The notes under the pieces: model-generated | Told to the model about the DNA's origin: nothing | Database searches by the model: none | What the model saw: the letters and a program-made list of their open reading frames with translations, nothing else | Source of the DNA: Falsiroseomonas sp050563545 | Lineage (GTDB): Bacteria; Pseudomonadota; Alphaproteobacteria; Acetobacterales; Acetobacteraceae | Reading direction: 5' to 3' | DNA length: 64,000 nucleotides | NCBI RefSeq assembly: GCF_050563545.1 | Contig: NZ_JBNXUM010000007.1 | Location: 186,001-250,000 of the forward strand | Part shown: in pieces, positions 54,728 to 63,673 of the stretch | How positions within the stretch are numbered: the first letter of the stretch is position 1 | Layout: every line of letters begins with the position of its first letter | Translations under genes and position numbers: made by a program

Positions 54728-54962
54728 GGCAACCTGGCTGAAGTTCGGATGCGACATCATGCAACTGGCCGAGTTCCGCCCTCAACGCCTGCGCAATGGG
54801 AACTGGGGACGAAAACATGGGAACAAAACCGAGGAAGTCGCGTCCGGCGCGGATTCAAAGCGGTGGTCCCGGCGCCCCCAGGACTATGCCGTTAGGGTAC
54901 TGCTAGCCTTCGTTTCCCGGGGCAGGCTCGTTTGCCAGATCACCTAAGCGGCGAGATCAGCC

Positions 54963-54978
54963 GGTCGCCTTGGTGGGC
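54963..54978. repeat. Right copy of the 16-base direct repeat
   Basis: GGTCGCCTTGGTGGGC, same orientation as 52617-52632. It lies just beyond the 3' end of the HNH nuclease gene, as the left copy lies beyond the 3' end of the large unknown gene. Confidence 0.6.
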
Positions 54979-54992
54979 AGGCACCATTCGCC

Positions 54993-55946
54993 TCAGCTCG
55001 CCGCAAAAGCCTCACGGTGGCGCCTGACATAGTCTAGGTGAGGCCAGAGCGCTCGGTCGGCAGGCAGATAGATTCGGTCAAGCTGGCGGGTGAACAGCGT
55101 CCGTAGCTCGCTGGGCACTTTGTTATGCGACACCAGTAGCCCGTAGTTGTCCGTCAACGAGATCAGGTGACGGTCGAAAAGCCAGTGCACCGTTGCGGAC
55201 AATGCAATCCCATTCTGGACGACATCGGGGCCGCCTTCGGCCACTGCCTTGATGTGAGCGGCCTGCACCTCGGCGCGGCCGCCGCCGTTGACGATGCGGA
55301 GCCCCGTCACTGCACAGCGGTTGTCATAGGCGGCGCACACCGCCCCTCGGAATGCAGCGTCGCGTATCTTCCGATTCACAAGCAATTGGGCGATGCGCCT
55401 CTCTTGCTCCTCAGGTGGTGCCTGCAGGGCAGCCGCGGTGTCGGCATCGACCTCGTTGGCGTCCAGGTGGCGCGCAATGGCGTTCGCTGGGTCCAGAGTG
55501 GCGTGAAGCCCGGCACGGGCGATCGCCCCGAACTCGGCATCGGAGATGTTCCGGATTGACCTGCCTTGCAGGGCGACACCGATGCGGGCGGGATCGGTCA
55601 CTCTGTGGACGTGCCGTCTCCGGCCATTGCCACTCTCCAGGCCTGGCTTCGGGACGCTGACCTCGGCCAGCTTACCCGGCTCGACCATCTCTTCGGCGGA
55701 TGGAAGCATCCGCAGGTCGCGTGCTAGGCCGCGGGCGTGAACCATGTGGAGGTCAGCGACTTCGTGGCGCTCTTCCGGACGGTCGAATGGCGGCATCCCG
55801 ACCAAGTGGTTCTGGTGCTCACCACTGAGGACGAACCAACATTGGTCATTCGCGCACAGGCGTAGGTAGGCGCCGCAACGACGTCGCAGTCGCCGAGTTG
55901 GAACATTCATGTCCGTAAGCAGAAACTGCGGAGTTTCGGAGAACAA
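54993..55946 (-). CDS. HNH-type endonuclease
   Basis: 317 residues. The C-terminal 130 residues carry the HNH_2 domain: FRGAVCAAYDNRCAVTGL, AEVQAAHIKAVAEGGPDVVQNGIALSATVHWLFDR, with the His and Asn ligands and catalytic His. The N-terminal 180 residues (LSGEHQNHLVGMPPFDRPEE and others) are unlike the usual N-terminal domain of this group, so the front may be rearranged or of another origin. It predicts DNA cleavage. It follows the MSGPK protein gene on the same strand after 64 bases, so it could belong to the same operon as the big helicase. Confidence 0.8.
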   Translation of the reverse strand: MFSETPQFLLTDMNVPTRRLRRRCGAYLRLCANDQCWFVLSGEHQNHLVGMPPFDRPEERHEVADLHMVHARGLARDLRMLPSAEEMVEPGKLAEVSVPKPGLESGNGRRRHVHRVTDPARIGVALQGRSIRNISDAEFGAIARAGLHATLDPANAIARHLDANEVDADTAAALQAPPEEQERRIAQLLVNRKIRDAAFRGAVCAAYDNRCAVTGLRIVNGGGRAEVQAAHIKAVAEGGPDVVQNGIALSATVHWLFDRHLISLTDNYGLLVSHNKVPSELRTLFTRQLDRIYLPADRALWPHLDYVRRHREAFAAS

Positions 55947-56010
55947 GACACGCGCCGGTAGCTTCGTGTGCGACCAATGGAATCACCAGCAGCTTCTCCC
56001 GACATTGGTC

Positions 56011-57390
56011 CTAAGTGAGGCGCCGGACCTGCGGCTGCAGCTTAGCATCCATCAACTGATTAGCCTGGGCCGCAGGGAGTGAGACCGTCTTGACCGCCTG
56101 CGCTCCCGCTTCGACCGCCCTTTCCACGAGGAACTCACCGCCTCCGGCCGCCAGCATCTCCTTCAGCTTGTCGAAGTCGCCGCACCACGTGGCTTCCTGG
56201 TCTGCATCCCGCTTAGCTGTTCGGGGCTGGCCGGGCCGATCGGATCCGACCAGCCTGACCTGTAGTCGGTTGAGATCCGCAGGGGCACCGACCTCCACGC
56301 CGTAGTCCGTGGTGCCAGGCTTTCGCAGCACTACGCGTCCATCGCGCAACCACGTCTGCTCCATGGTTTCGCGAACTTCGTAGCCAAGCGTCGAAAGCGC
56401 CCCGAGCACCGCCCGGCGTCTAGCGGCGGCAGCGGCGGCCTTCTCCTCGGTTTCGAGCAGGGACTTCGCTTCCACCACAAGCGCTTCAGCTGATCGCATC
56501 GAACCTGCGTCAAGCTCGCGCTCAATGCGCGCGCGCAAGGTCGCTGCCGCCTCGCTCTGCGACGCCAACAAGGAGGCTCTTGCTTCTTGAAGTGACGCTC
56601 TTGCAGCCTCGGCGCGCCGGAGCGCGGTCACACGCGCGGACAAGTCCAAAACCAGTGAGTCGGTGAGCAGTGCACGGCGTGAGGTCGAGCCTTCTTCCGC
56701 AGCGACAGCCAACCTTGCCGCAAAGCCGCGCGCCTCGTCCGCGTCCAACGTTTCCAGCTCGGCCACAAGCCTATCAAGTCGTTGCTCGGCGGCAGTAGGC
56801 GCCGGAATGCGGGCCGCTGCCCACTGGGCGAGCGTGATCGTAGTCTCGCCTCCAGCAAGGCGCTCTGCCAGCTGTCGTGCTTCCGCCGAAACGCCAGCCC
56901 GCGAATCGCCAGGTGCCGGAACTGCGGACAGCGCTGCGCCAACGCGCCTTTCCAACTCTGCGAGCGCACCGTCAGGCGCAGTCGCTGAACTCCTTACGAC
57001 CTCGTTGAGGTCTGGGGGAACTGGTTGACCTGCTGAGCGCAGCGCCTCGGCCACTGTACGAGCGCTATCAGCAAGCCTTCTGCGGCGAGACCTCGCCGCT
57101 TCGGCGGCAGCCGCTGCCGCAGCGCGTAGCCGCTCGCGCTCAGCCGGGTAGAATGCAAGCGTGTCCATTGCGAGCTTCTGGAGCTCCATCCAGCGCCCAG
57201 CAGCGTACATCTCTCGCAGTTGTGCCGAGCGACGCTCTATCGAAGCGTCCAGGCCTCCGTCCAGCAACTCCAGTCGTTTGGCGGCGCGCCGAAGTTCTTC
57301 TCCACCGCTGTCGACCTGCAGCATCAGGCGGCGGCAGATCGCCTGAACTTCCTCCACAGTGACGATGCGCACGACTTTCGGCCCGCTCAT
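56011..57390 (-). CDS. Coiled-coil protein with an MSGPK start, partner of the helicase gene
   Basis: 459 residues, with AAGGAG just before the ATG and ten bases after the helicase stop. The start, MSGPKVVRIVTVEEVQAICRRL, is unusual and well defined. Long Ala/Arg/Glu helices (about 25-120 and 200-340) form probable coiled coils, and the C-terminal 110 residues make a small alpha/beta domain with STLGYEVRETMEQTWLRDGRVVLRKPG, then a helix with FDKLKEMLAAGGGEFLVERAVE. There is no catalytic motif. The tight spacing says it works with the large helicase, possibly as a structural or sensor subunit. Confidence 0.75.
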   Translation of the reverse strand: MSGPKVVRIVTVEEVQAICRRLMLQVDSGGEELRRAAKRLELLDGGLDASIERRSAQLREMYAAGRWMELQKLAMDTLAFYPAERERLRAAAAAAAEAARSRRRRLADSARTVAEALRSAGQPVPPDLNEVVRSSATAPDGALAELERRVGAALSAVPAPGDSRAGVSAEARQLAERLAGGETTITLAQWAAARIPAPTAAEQRLDRLVAELETLDADEARGFAARLAVAAEEGSTSRRALLTDSLVLDLSARVTALRRAEAARASLQEARASLLASQSEAAATLRARIERELDAGSMRSAEALVVEAKSLLETEEKAAAAAARRRAVLGALSTLGYEVRETMEQTWLRDGRVVLRKPGTTDYGVEVGAPADLNRLQVRLVGSDRPGQPRTAKRDADQEATWCGDFDKLKEMLAAGGGEFLVERAVEAGAQAVKTVSLPAAQANQLMDAKLQPQVRRLT

Positions 57391-57400
57391 CTGTGGCTCC

Positions 57401-60400
57401 TTAACCCAGCGCCTGTTTCAGCGCGCTGCGCAGACGGGCGCGCTCCTCATCGGGACTATGGTACCAATCTCGGGAGGAAATACGGTGCACGACAGGTATC
57501 GCTCTGCCGAGGACACCCCGGCGCCAGATTTCGCGCGCCCGGGCCCTAGCTAGCAGGGAGTGCGCGGGGGCGTCGCACTCGATACCGATCCCGAAGAGGC
57601 CTGTACGCGGATCTACGACTGCGAAGTCAATGCTGAACGCATCGCCCGCCTCGTGCGCGGATTTCGGATCGTGGCCTAGCTCGCTTATGTAGGCAGCGAC
57701 GGCGTCGGCCAGCCCGTCGTGGTCACCCTCTAGCGTCCTGGACGTTTTCGGCGGTTGCTTGGCCCCCAACCGGCTTGCGGAATTCCGGATCGCATGCTCA
57801 TCACACGCGTGAACCCGCTCGGCATGATCAAGGTATGCCTGAAGATAATCACGCGGCTTGGACGGGGTGTGCCCGGACGAAAGCCAATCTGACACATCCC
57901 GCGTCGGCATCGAAGTGACTAGCACAACCTTCTCGCGGGCGCGCGTGACCGCGACATTCAGTCTGCGCTCGCCACCCACTGCTCCTAGCACACCGAAGTT
58001 CCGCCGGAACGTGCCTCTCGAATCCCGCCCGAAGGTAGTCGAGAAAATTACAACGTCGCGCTCATCGCCCTGCACATTTTCCACATTCTTGACGAAGAAG
58101 CCCATGTCTTCTCCATCTTGCAAACGATCGCGTTCCCGCCGAAGCGCAACGGCGAACTCTTCGTCTTCGACCGCCCGACGTTCGACGGCGTCCTCGATCA
58201 GGTCAGCCTGCTTTCGATTGAACGTGACAACGCCAATCGTCGGACACTCATCGGAGGGCCGGGACCAGTAGTATTCGAGCAGACTCACAATCCGCTCGGC
58301 CTCCTCTGGGTTGGTCTGGTTGACGTAAACACCGTCAACCCTGATCACCTCGATAGGGAGCGCGCGTCTAATCTCGTCTGCCGGATGCCGCGCCGGTATG
58401 CTGAGAGTGCCGCCGTAGAAGGCCGCGTTGGAGAACCCAATCAGTTCCCGGTATTTCGAACGGTAATGGATCTGGAGCGTGGCAACGGGCAGTGCCGCCC
58501 GACCGAGCTGAAGGAGGTCCGGGCAGTCCTTGACCTCCCGCCTGTTCCAGCCCTCCTCAAGGGCGATGCGCTCGGCGTCGGTTGCCCCTTCATCGAGTTC
58601 GTCAGCATCCAGCGCCTCCTCCTCGTCAGAGCCTACCGACGAGGAGAAGAAGCTGCTCGGCGGCATCTGCTTCTCATCACCCGAAATCACGGCGCGCTTG
58701 GCACGGAATAGCGTCGGTACAGCATGCTCGACGGGCATCTGCGACGCTTCGTCGTAGACCACCAGGTCGAAGAGGCCCGGCCTGAGAGGCAGTACACGGC
58801 TGGCCACGTCCGGGTTCATAAGCCAGACAGGGCGCAGGTGCATCAGACCGAGATCCGGACCCGCATCCATGATCTCTCTGAGACGCCGCACCCGCGGCCC
58901 TCTCAAGCGGGTCAGGTCTTCCCAGGCGGTAGCTGAAGCCAGCCGCCCGCGGTCGAGGTCGCTGGAAAGGACGGCCTTGTTCAATTCACGCATCTCGGCG
59001 TCAAGTCGGGCGAGGCTTGCAACTTTCGCCTCAAGCTCCACGCGCTCGAAGAGGAGCTCCGGGCGAGCTGACTCGAGCCGAGCCTTGACCGCCAGAAGTG
59101 CCTCGCGACGAATGGTGCGCCGGACCACACCATCGAGTTCTGACGGAAGCACCTTCCACAGAGCCGCACCGACACTGCGCAGCTCGGCGAACAGCTTCAG
59201 TGCTGTGTCGGGCAATGACGCTGCGCGTGCGCGGAATTGCTGATACGGGCGCAGCCTAGCGAGGGCTACCGTAATCCTGTCCGCGATCGGCGAGGTGTCT
59301 TCACCGCTCTTCGCGCGAAGTCGCCAAGCTTCGAGGTACGCGCCCTCCACCCATTCTGCCAGAGGATCAAGCAGTGCCAGGCTTGTTTGGCGCGCATCGT
59401 ACCTCGCGCATGCGGCTTCGAGCCTTTCGCGGAATGCTGCGAGGGCCTCACGCGTCGGAAGCTTGGCCGCAGCCGCCGCCAACTCGGTCGCAGGGCAAGC
59501 CAGAACGGCGCGAGCTGCGTCCCGCGCCCTGAGCACATCATCAAGCAGCTGCTGAGCAGACGCGCGCAGTCCTTCCAGATCGAGCTTGTCCGGAAGACCG
59601 TCTGAACGCAGGGCCTCCCGGATGCTGGCCACCTGTGAACGGAGCGGTCTGAGTCGCTGCTCAAGCTCTGCCGCTGCGCGAAGTCGGGCTAGGGGCTCGT
59701 CTTGTGCTTCCACCCGCAATTCCACAGCCAGAGCCCGCACGCGCCCCCGCATGCGCCACCGAGCCGGGCTCAGCTTGCCGAAGAAGCCGGGCCTTTTGGC
59801 CCAGGCCGCGAGATCAACAATGATTTGGCCAAGATCTACATCAAGCTTGGCCGCCAGCATGCCGAACACCGCCGGATCATGAGATTTGGCATTAAGTGCC
59901 CCCAGGGAACCCACGATGCCCTGGAGCTTCGTCAGCAGCTCATCTCCAGTTGCAGCAGTGCCGCCGTCGGTCCGAAAGAGGTCAAGCCATCGCGCAAGAC
60001 GCTGGCGCGAGTTATCGTCCAGCCCGTCCAGGATCGCCGCTTCACGTGCAAGCCAGGCCCGGATGACTTCTGGCTCTTCGGTCTCGAATCCTGGCTCAGC
60101 ACGCTTCGCAAGGTCGACGCGACGCTGCTCGGCCTTACGGAACGCGGCCAGGTCGGCTCTAATCAGGTCGGCAGTCCCCTCATCTGCGGCGAATAAGCGC
60201 AGAGCAGCCAACGGACTTTGCTCGTAGCCTGAGGTCAGCCATATGCGCGATAGCGGGCCGCAGGCCTCCTCCAGCGCTGACAGCTCGCCACCACTCAGGC
60301 GACCAACGATTTGCCGCAGCCGTGGTGCCTGCACTACGGGACCAGCAGCTTCCAGTCCAACGAGCTCGGATAGGGTGGCGCGATAAGACAGGCCACTAGC

Positions 60401-63400
60401 GTCATCGATATGCTGAAGAGCCTCGTGATGCAGGTCTAGCTCGCGCTCCAACGTCTCGATTCGCGCTGCGCGATCTTCTCGCTGCCTACGAGACGTGGTT
60501 GCTCGCGCTGCCGCTGGAGACAGCACCGCCTCGACCTGGCTGCGAAGCTTGGTCACCACTTCGGTCCGGTCCTTGTTGATGTCGCGCAGCGCGAAGAGGC
60601 GCTCGCCAAGGCCTTCGGCTTCCAGGCGCTTTTTTACGACCTGCAATGCTGCTTGCTTCTGGCATACAACGAGCACCGTCTCGCCGTGACCAATGGCATT
60701 CGCGACGATGTTGACGATCGTCTGGCTCTTGCCCGTCCCCGGCGGTCCCTCGACAACCAGGCCTGGTGCGTTGCGTGATCTCTCGACCGCGTCGTCCTGG
60801 GACGGATCGCTTTCAACCGTCAGATACCGGTCCCGCTCAGCGGATGGTTGTCCGGCCGGGGGCCTCACGGGTTCGCCCAAGCGCAGCGCGACCTCGAGAA
60901 CCGTGCCGGAGAGCGGCTTACCGCGGATTTGACGAAGATCTTCCGCCACGACCTGCCCCGTGAACTCGGCGTTGAAGAGCGCTGCGGCGGGTAGAAATTC
61001 GGACACGCCGGGGTCGACCTTTGTGTCCTTTCCGGGCAGTCGGACTATCGAGCGCCCGCGCGGCGGTGCGAGGTGCGAGAGCACGTCCATGACATCTGAG
61101 ACGCGGAGCGAGCCCTTTGCCAACAGCTCGTCGCGCGCAGCCTTCCATCGAGGAAAATTGGCGGAGCCGACGATCCCCTCGAGTGCAGGATTGAGGCGCA
61201 CCTCCTCCCGCTCACGATCGAACGCGATCTGAGCTCCCTGCCCCCAGCCGGGCGGCATCTCCAGCGTTACCGGCCACAAGAGCACTGGAGCAACTCGTGG
61301 CGTGCCCGCGCCACTACCTGACCGCCCGTCGCGAGTGACGAAAAATGGGAAGCCGAGAAAGCGACCATCGATGCCGGTGTCCCGGCGGAACGTCGACGCC
61401 TGGTTGACCAGTTTACGTAGCCGAGAGGCCACCTGCTCGTCAGACATGTAGCCTGACGGATCCAAAGTCAGTTGCACGTCGGTACGCTCGATCACGTGGC
61501 TTACTAATGCCTCGCCGGTTCGCCCCGGCGTGCCGAGTTCCATGATGTCCACTCGGGGTGTGGTCTTGCCAATCGTGAATCGGACTAACGGGCCACGTGC
61601 CACCGAACCAGCGACACGCTTCTCAAAATGCTCCAGGAGGTTTGCGACGTACTGCTGCTTGGGCGGTTCGCGCCAGCGTTCCTTGGCCACCGCGAGGACG
61701 AGCGCTGCCCGCGGTAGCGGCATACGACGCTCGATCCGAAAGCTGTCCGCCCATTCATCGACTCGCTCTACGCCGCAGCGTGCGAAGTTGGCGGTGCGCT
61801 CATCGACGGCAGCAAAGACCTCTCGCCGCGGGCGCGACAGGAGCTGCGGCAAGTCCTCGCGCTGGACTGAGACCCCAGTGCGTGCGGCTAGCTCGGCTGC
61901 CGCATCGACGAGCTGTGCAAGAGGGACGAACTGGCTAAGCGAGGCGGTGACAAGGATGATAAGCTCCTCGTCCGAGAGGCGCCCGCGCTCCATAATGGAG
62001 GCCAGCCCATTATGCTCAGTGTCGGGGAACAGCGCGCGAAGTCGGTCACGCTCCGCTTCAAGGTTCGCCCTGGAGGTGGCCAGCAGCGCGACCCGGAGTC
62101 TCGCTTCATCAAGGTCAATCTCAAGAAGTCGCGCGCGTTCTCGAACGGCTTCCGCTCTGACACGGAGCCGCACTAGCCATCCCTCGCGCCCCATTCGCTC
62201 AAGGTGCCGTGCGACAGGTCCTGTCACCAGACCGTAGCCGTCATCCGCGTGGGCCAGCAGCCAAGCAGGCGTCACTATCTCGCCCGCGACCACGAGGGGC
62301 AGGTCGGGGTTCAGGGCCATTAGGGCCAGCGAGAGTCGGTGATCCTCCTGCAGGTCATCATCAGAGGTAATCCGTCGTACTTCTGCAGTAATCTGCGGGT
62401 CAGCCCCGTTCTCCGATAACCAGTGAGCCAGCACGCCGCGCAGGACCAGGTTGCGGGCCTCGGTCCAATTCGCCGCTTCGGCGGCTGCTAGCGCGAATGC
62501 TGCGGGGTTGCGGTGCTCGCGGCCTGCCAACACGATGGGTGAGCCCGTCTGCGCCGGACCGCTTGCGGCTTCAGGAGGCGCCTCAACCGGCTCTCCGGCC
62601 AACCATGCCCGTACCTGCGGCCAAGACCAACGGATAAGCGGATCTCGGGCTAGCAGGCCTCTGAGGAGAACCCGAACCTCAGGATCAAGGTCGTTCGGCA
62701 GTTCCATGCCTCGGGTCACTACGTGCAGCAGGAATGCCTGATCGTTGACGCCGTCGAAGCACGCGCCGCGCGTGGCGCACTCCAAGACAATCATGCCCAG
62801 CGACCACCAGTCGGAAGCTGCGCTGACAGCACCGATCACAGACTCAGGTGCAGAGTATCGGCTCGACTTCAGAGGAGCCACCGACTCAAGGTCGTAATCG
62901 GAGAGTCGTGCAGATCCGAAACCGGTGACGACTACATCGAGCGGATCGAGTTGCCGAAGTAGGACCGTCTTGGGTCGAATATCCCGATGCCGAAGGCCTG
63001 CCTCGGCAAACTCGGCAAGCGCTTCGCCCAGTTCGGCGACGAGGGAGCGGACGGCTTCGGCGCTTAGCGCTCCAGACAGATTGGCGTCAGCAAGCGAGCC
63101 GCCCGACACGAACTCTACAACATCGAAGGCCTGCCCCCCGTGCCTCCCGGTCGCCAACAATTCGGGGATATGTTGTCGCGGCATTCGCCTCAGCGCGCCG
63201 TACACTGCCGGATCGGGCTCGCAATCCGCGTGGTAGAGGGTGAGAAGCGCGCGGCTGCCTCCCGCCTCCGGCTCGACGATGAAGCGCTCCCAGGGAGACA
63301 TCTCCGGCAACGGGAGGCGCTCCGTGACCCTCCAGCCCTCAATGACGGTCGCGGAAATCGGCTCTGGTTCAGGCGCCCCGTCGGTGGAGGGAGGCTGATC

Positions 63401-63673
63401 TGATGATTGGAGCTCGGCGCCGCAGACGAGGCAGAGCTGATCGCCTGGCTCCATGGCGTGTCCGTTGGCACACCGCGGACCAATCGCGGGTTGGTCTACT
63501 GGAGGTGATGTCGGCTCTGCGACCGGGACAGAAGCAGTGGCGAGAACGTCGGTGAGATCGTAACCGCACTCGTCGCCATTCGCTAACACGTGCTCGCAGT
63601 ACAGCTCCGAATCGGGACGTTCGGTCCCGCACCCAGGGCAACGTTTGGTCAGTTCCGCAACCGGAGCACTCAT
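57401..63673 (-). CDS. 2090-residue protein: zinc ribbons, degenerate kinase, SF1 helicase and nuclease
   Basis: Domains in order: two zinc ribbons (Cys12/15/26/36 and Cys68/81/84); a kinase-like domain (about 110-365); a middle part; a COG1112-type SF1 helicase with Walker A GPPGTGKS (about 977) and DEAS box (about 1641), and late motifs NVENVQGDERDVVIFS and RRLNVAVTRAREKVVLV; and a C-terminal REase_MTES_1575-like nuclease (IDFAVV, GIECDAPAHS, about 2000-2090). In the kinase, HRD is kept (229-231) but DFG reads GFG (251-253) and the ATP-binding Lys is missing (LLTLYH), so it is probably a pseudokinase. The upstream partial gene overlaps it by ATGA. It looks like an antiphage effector related to Mokosh-type systems. 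Confidence 0.85.
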   Translation of the reverse strand: MSAPVAELTKRCPGCGTERPDSELYCEHVLANGDECGYDLTDVLATASVPVAEPTSPPVDQPAIGPRCANGHAMEPGDQLCLVCGAELQSSDQPPSTDGAPEPEPISATVIEGWRVTERLPLPEMSPWERFIVEPEAGGSRALLTLYHADCEPDPAVYGALRRMPRQHIPELLATGRHGGQAFDVVEFVSGGSLADANLSGALSAEAVRSLVAELGEALAEFAEAGLRHRDIRPKTVLLRQLDPLDVVVTGFGSARLSDYDLESVAPLKSSRYSAPESVIGAVSAASDWWSLGMIVLECATRGACFDGVNDQAFLLHVVTRGMELPNDLDPEVRVLLRGLLARDPLIRWSWPQVRAWLAGEPVEAPPEAASGPAQTGSPIVLAGREHRNPAAFALAAAEAANWTEARNLVLRGVLAHWLSENGADPQITAEVRRITSDDDLQEDHRLSLALMALNPDLPLVVAGEIVTPAWLLAHADDGYGLVTGPVARHLERMGREGWLVRLRVRAEAVRERARLLEIDLDEARLRVALLATSRANLEAERDRLRALFPDTEHNGLASIMERGRLSDEELIILVTASLSQFVPLAQLVDAAAELAARTGVSVQREDLPQLLSRPRREVFAAVDERTANFARCGVERVDEWADSFRIERRMPLPRAALVLAVAKERWREPPKQQYVANLLEHFEKRVAGSVARGPLVRFTIGKTTPRVDIMELGTPGRTGEALVSHVIERTDVQLTLDPSGYMSDEQVASRLRKLVNQASTFRRDTGIDGRFLGFPFFVTRDGRSGSGAGTPRVAPVLLWPVTLEMPPGWGQGAQIAFDREREEVRLNPALEGIVGSANFPRWKAARDELLAKGSLRVSDVMDVLSHLAPPRGRSIVRLPGKDTKVDPGVSEFLPAAALFNAEFTGQVVAEDLRQIRGKPLSGTVLEVALRLGEPVRPPAGQPSAERDRYLTVESDPSQDDAVERSRNAPGLVVEGPPGTGKSQTIVNIVANAIGHGETVLVVCQKQAALQVVKKRLEAEGLGERLFALRDINKDRTEVVTKLRSQVEAVLSPAAARATTSRRQREDRAARIETLERELDLHHEALQHIDDASGLSYRATLSELVGLEAAGPVVQAPRLRQIVGRLSGGELSALEEACGPLSRIWLTSGYEQSPLAALRLFAADEGTADLIRADLAAFRKAEQRRVDLAKRAEPGFETEEPEVIRAWLAREAAILDGLDDNSRQRLARWLDLFRTDGGTAATGDELLTKLQGIVGSLGALNAKSHDPAVFGMLAAKLDVDLGQIIVDLAAWAKRPGFFGKLSPARWRMRGRVRALAVELRVEAQDEPLARLRAAAELEQRLRPLRSQVASIREALRSDGLPDKLDLEGLRASAQQLLDDVLRARDAARAVLACPATELAAAAAKLPTREALAAFRERLEAACARYDARQTSLALLDPLAEWVEGAYLEAWRLRAKSGEDTSPIADRITVALARLRPYQQFRARAASLPDTALKLFAELRSVGAALWKVLPSELDGVVRRTIRREALLAVKARLESARPELLFERVELEAKVASLARLDAEMRELNKAVLSSDLDRGRLASATAWEDLTRLRGPRVRRLREIMDAGPDLGLMHLRPVWLMNPDVASRVLPLRPGLFDLVVYDEASQMPVEHAVPTLFRAKRAVISGDEKQMPPSSFFSSSVGSDEEEALDADELDEGATDAERIALEEGWNRREVKDCPDLLQLGRAALPVATLQIHYRSKYRELIGFSNAAFYGGTLSIPARHPADEIRRALPIEVIRVDGVYVNQTNPEEAERIVSLLEYYWSRPSDECPTIGVVTFNRKQADLIEDAVERRAVEDEEFAVALRRERDRLQDGEDMGFFVKNVENVQGDERDVVIFSTTFGRDSRGTFRRNFGVLGAVGGERRLNVAVTRAREKVVLVTSMPTRDVSDWLSSGHTPSKPRDYLQAYLDHAERVHACDEHAIRNSASRLGAKQPPKTSRTLEGDHDGLADAVAAYISELGHDPKSAHEAGDAFSIDFAVVDPRTGLFGIGIECDAPAHSLLARARAREIWRRGVLGRAIPVVHRISSRDWYHSPDEERARLRSALKQALG

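Noticed and set aside
62600..63350. Active Ser/Thr kinase domain in the helicase protein
   Set aside because: The DFG Asp and the ATP-binding Lys are missing, so activity is doubtful.
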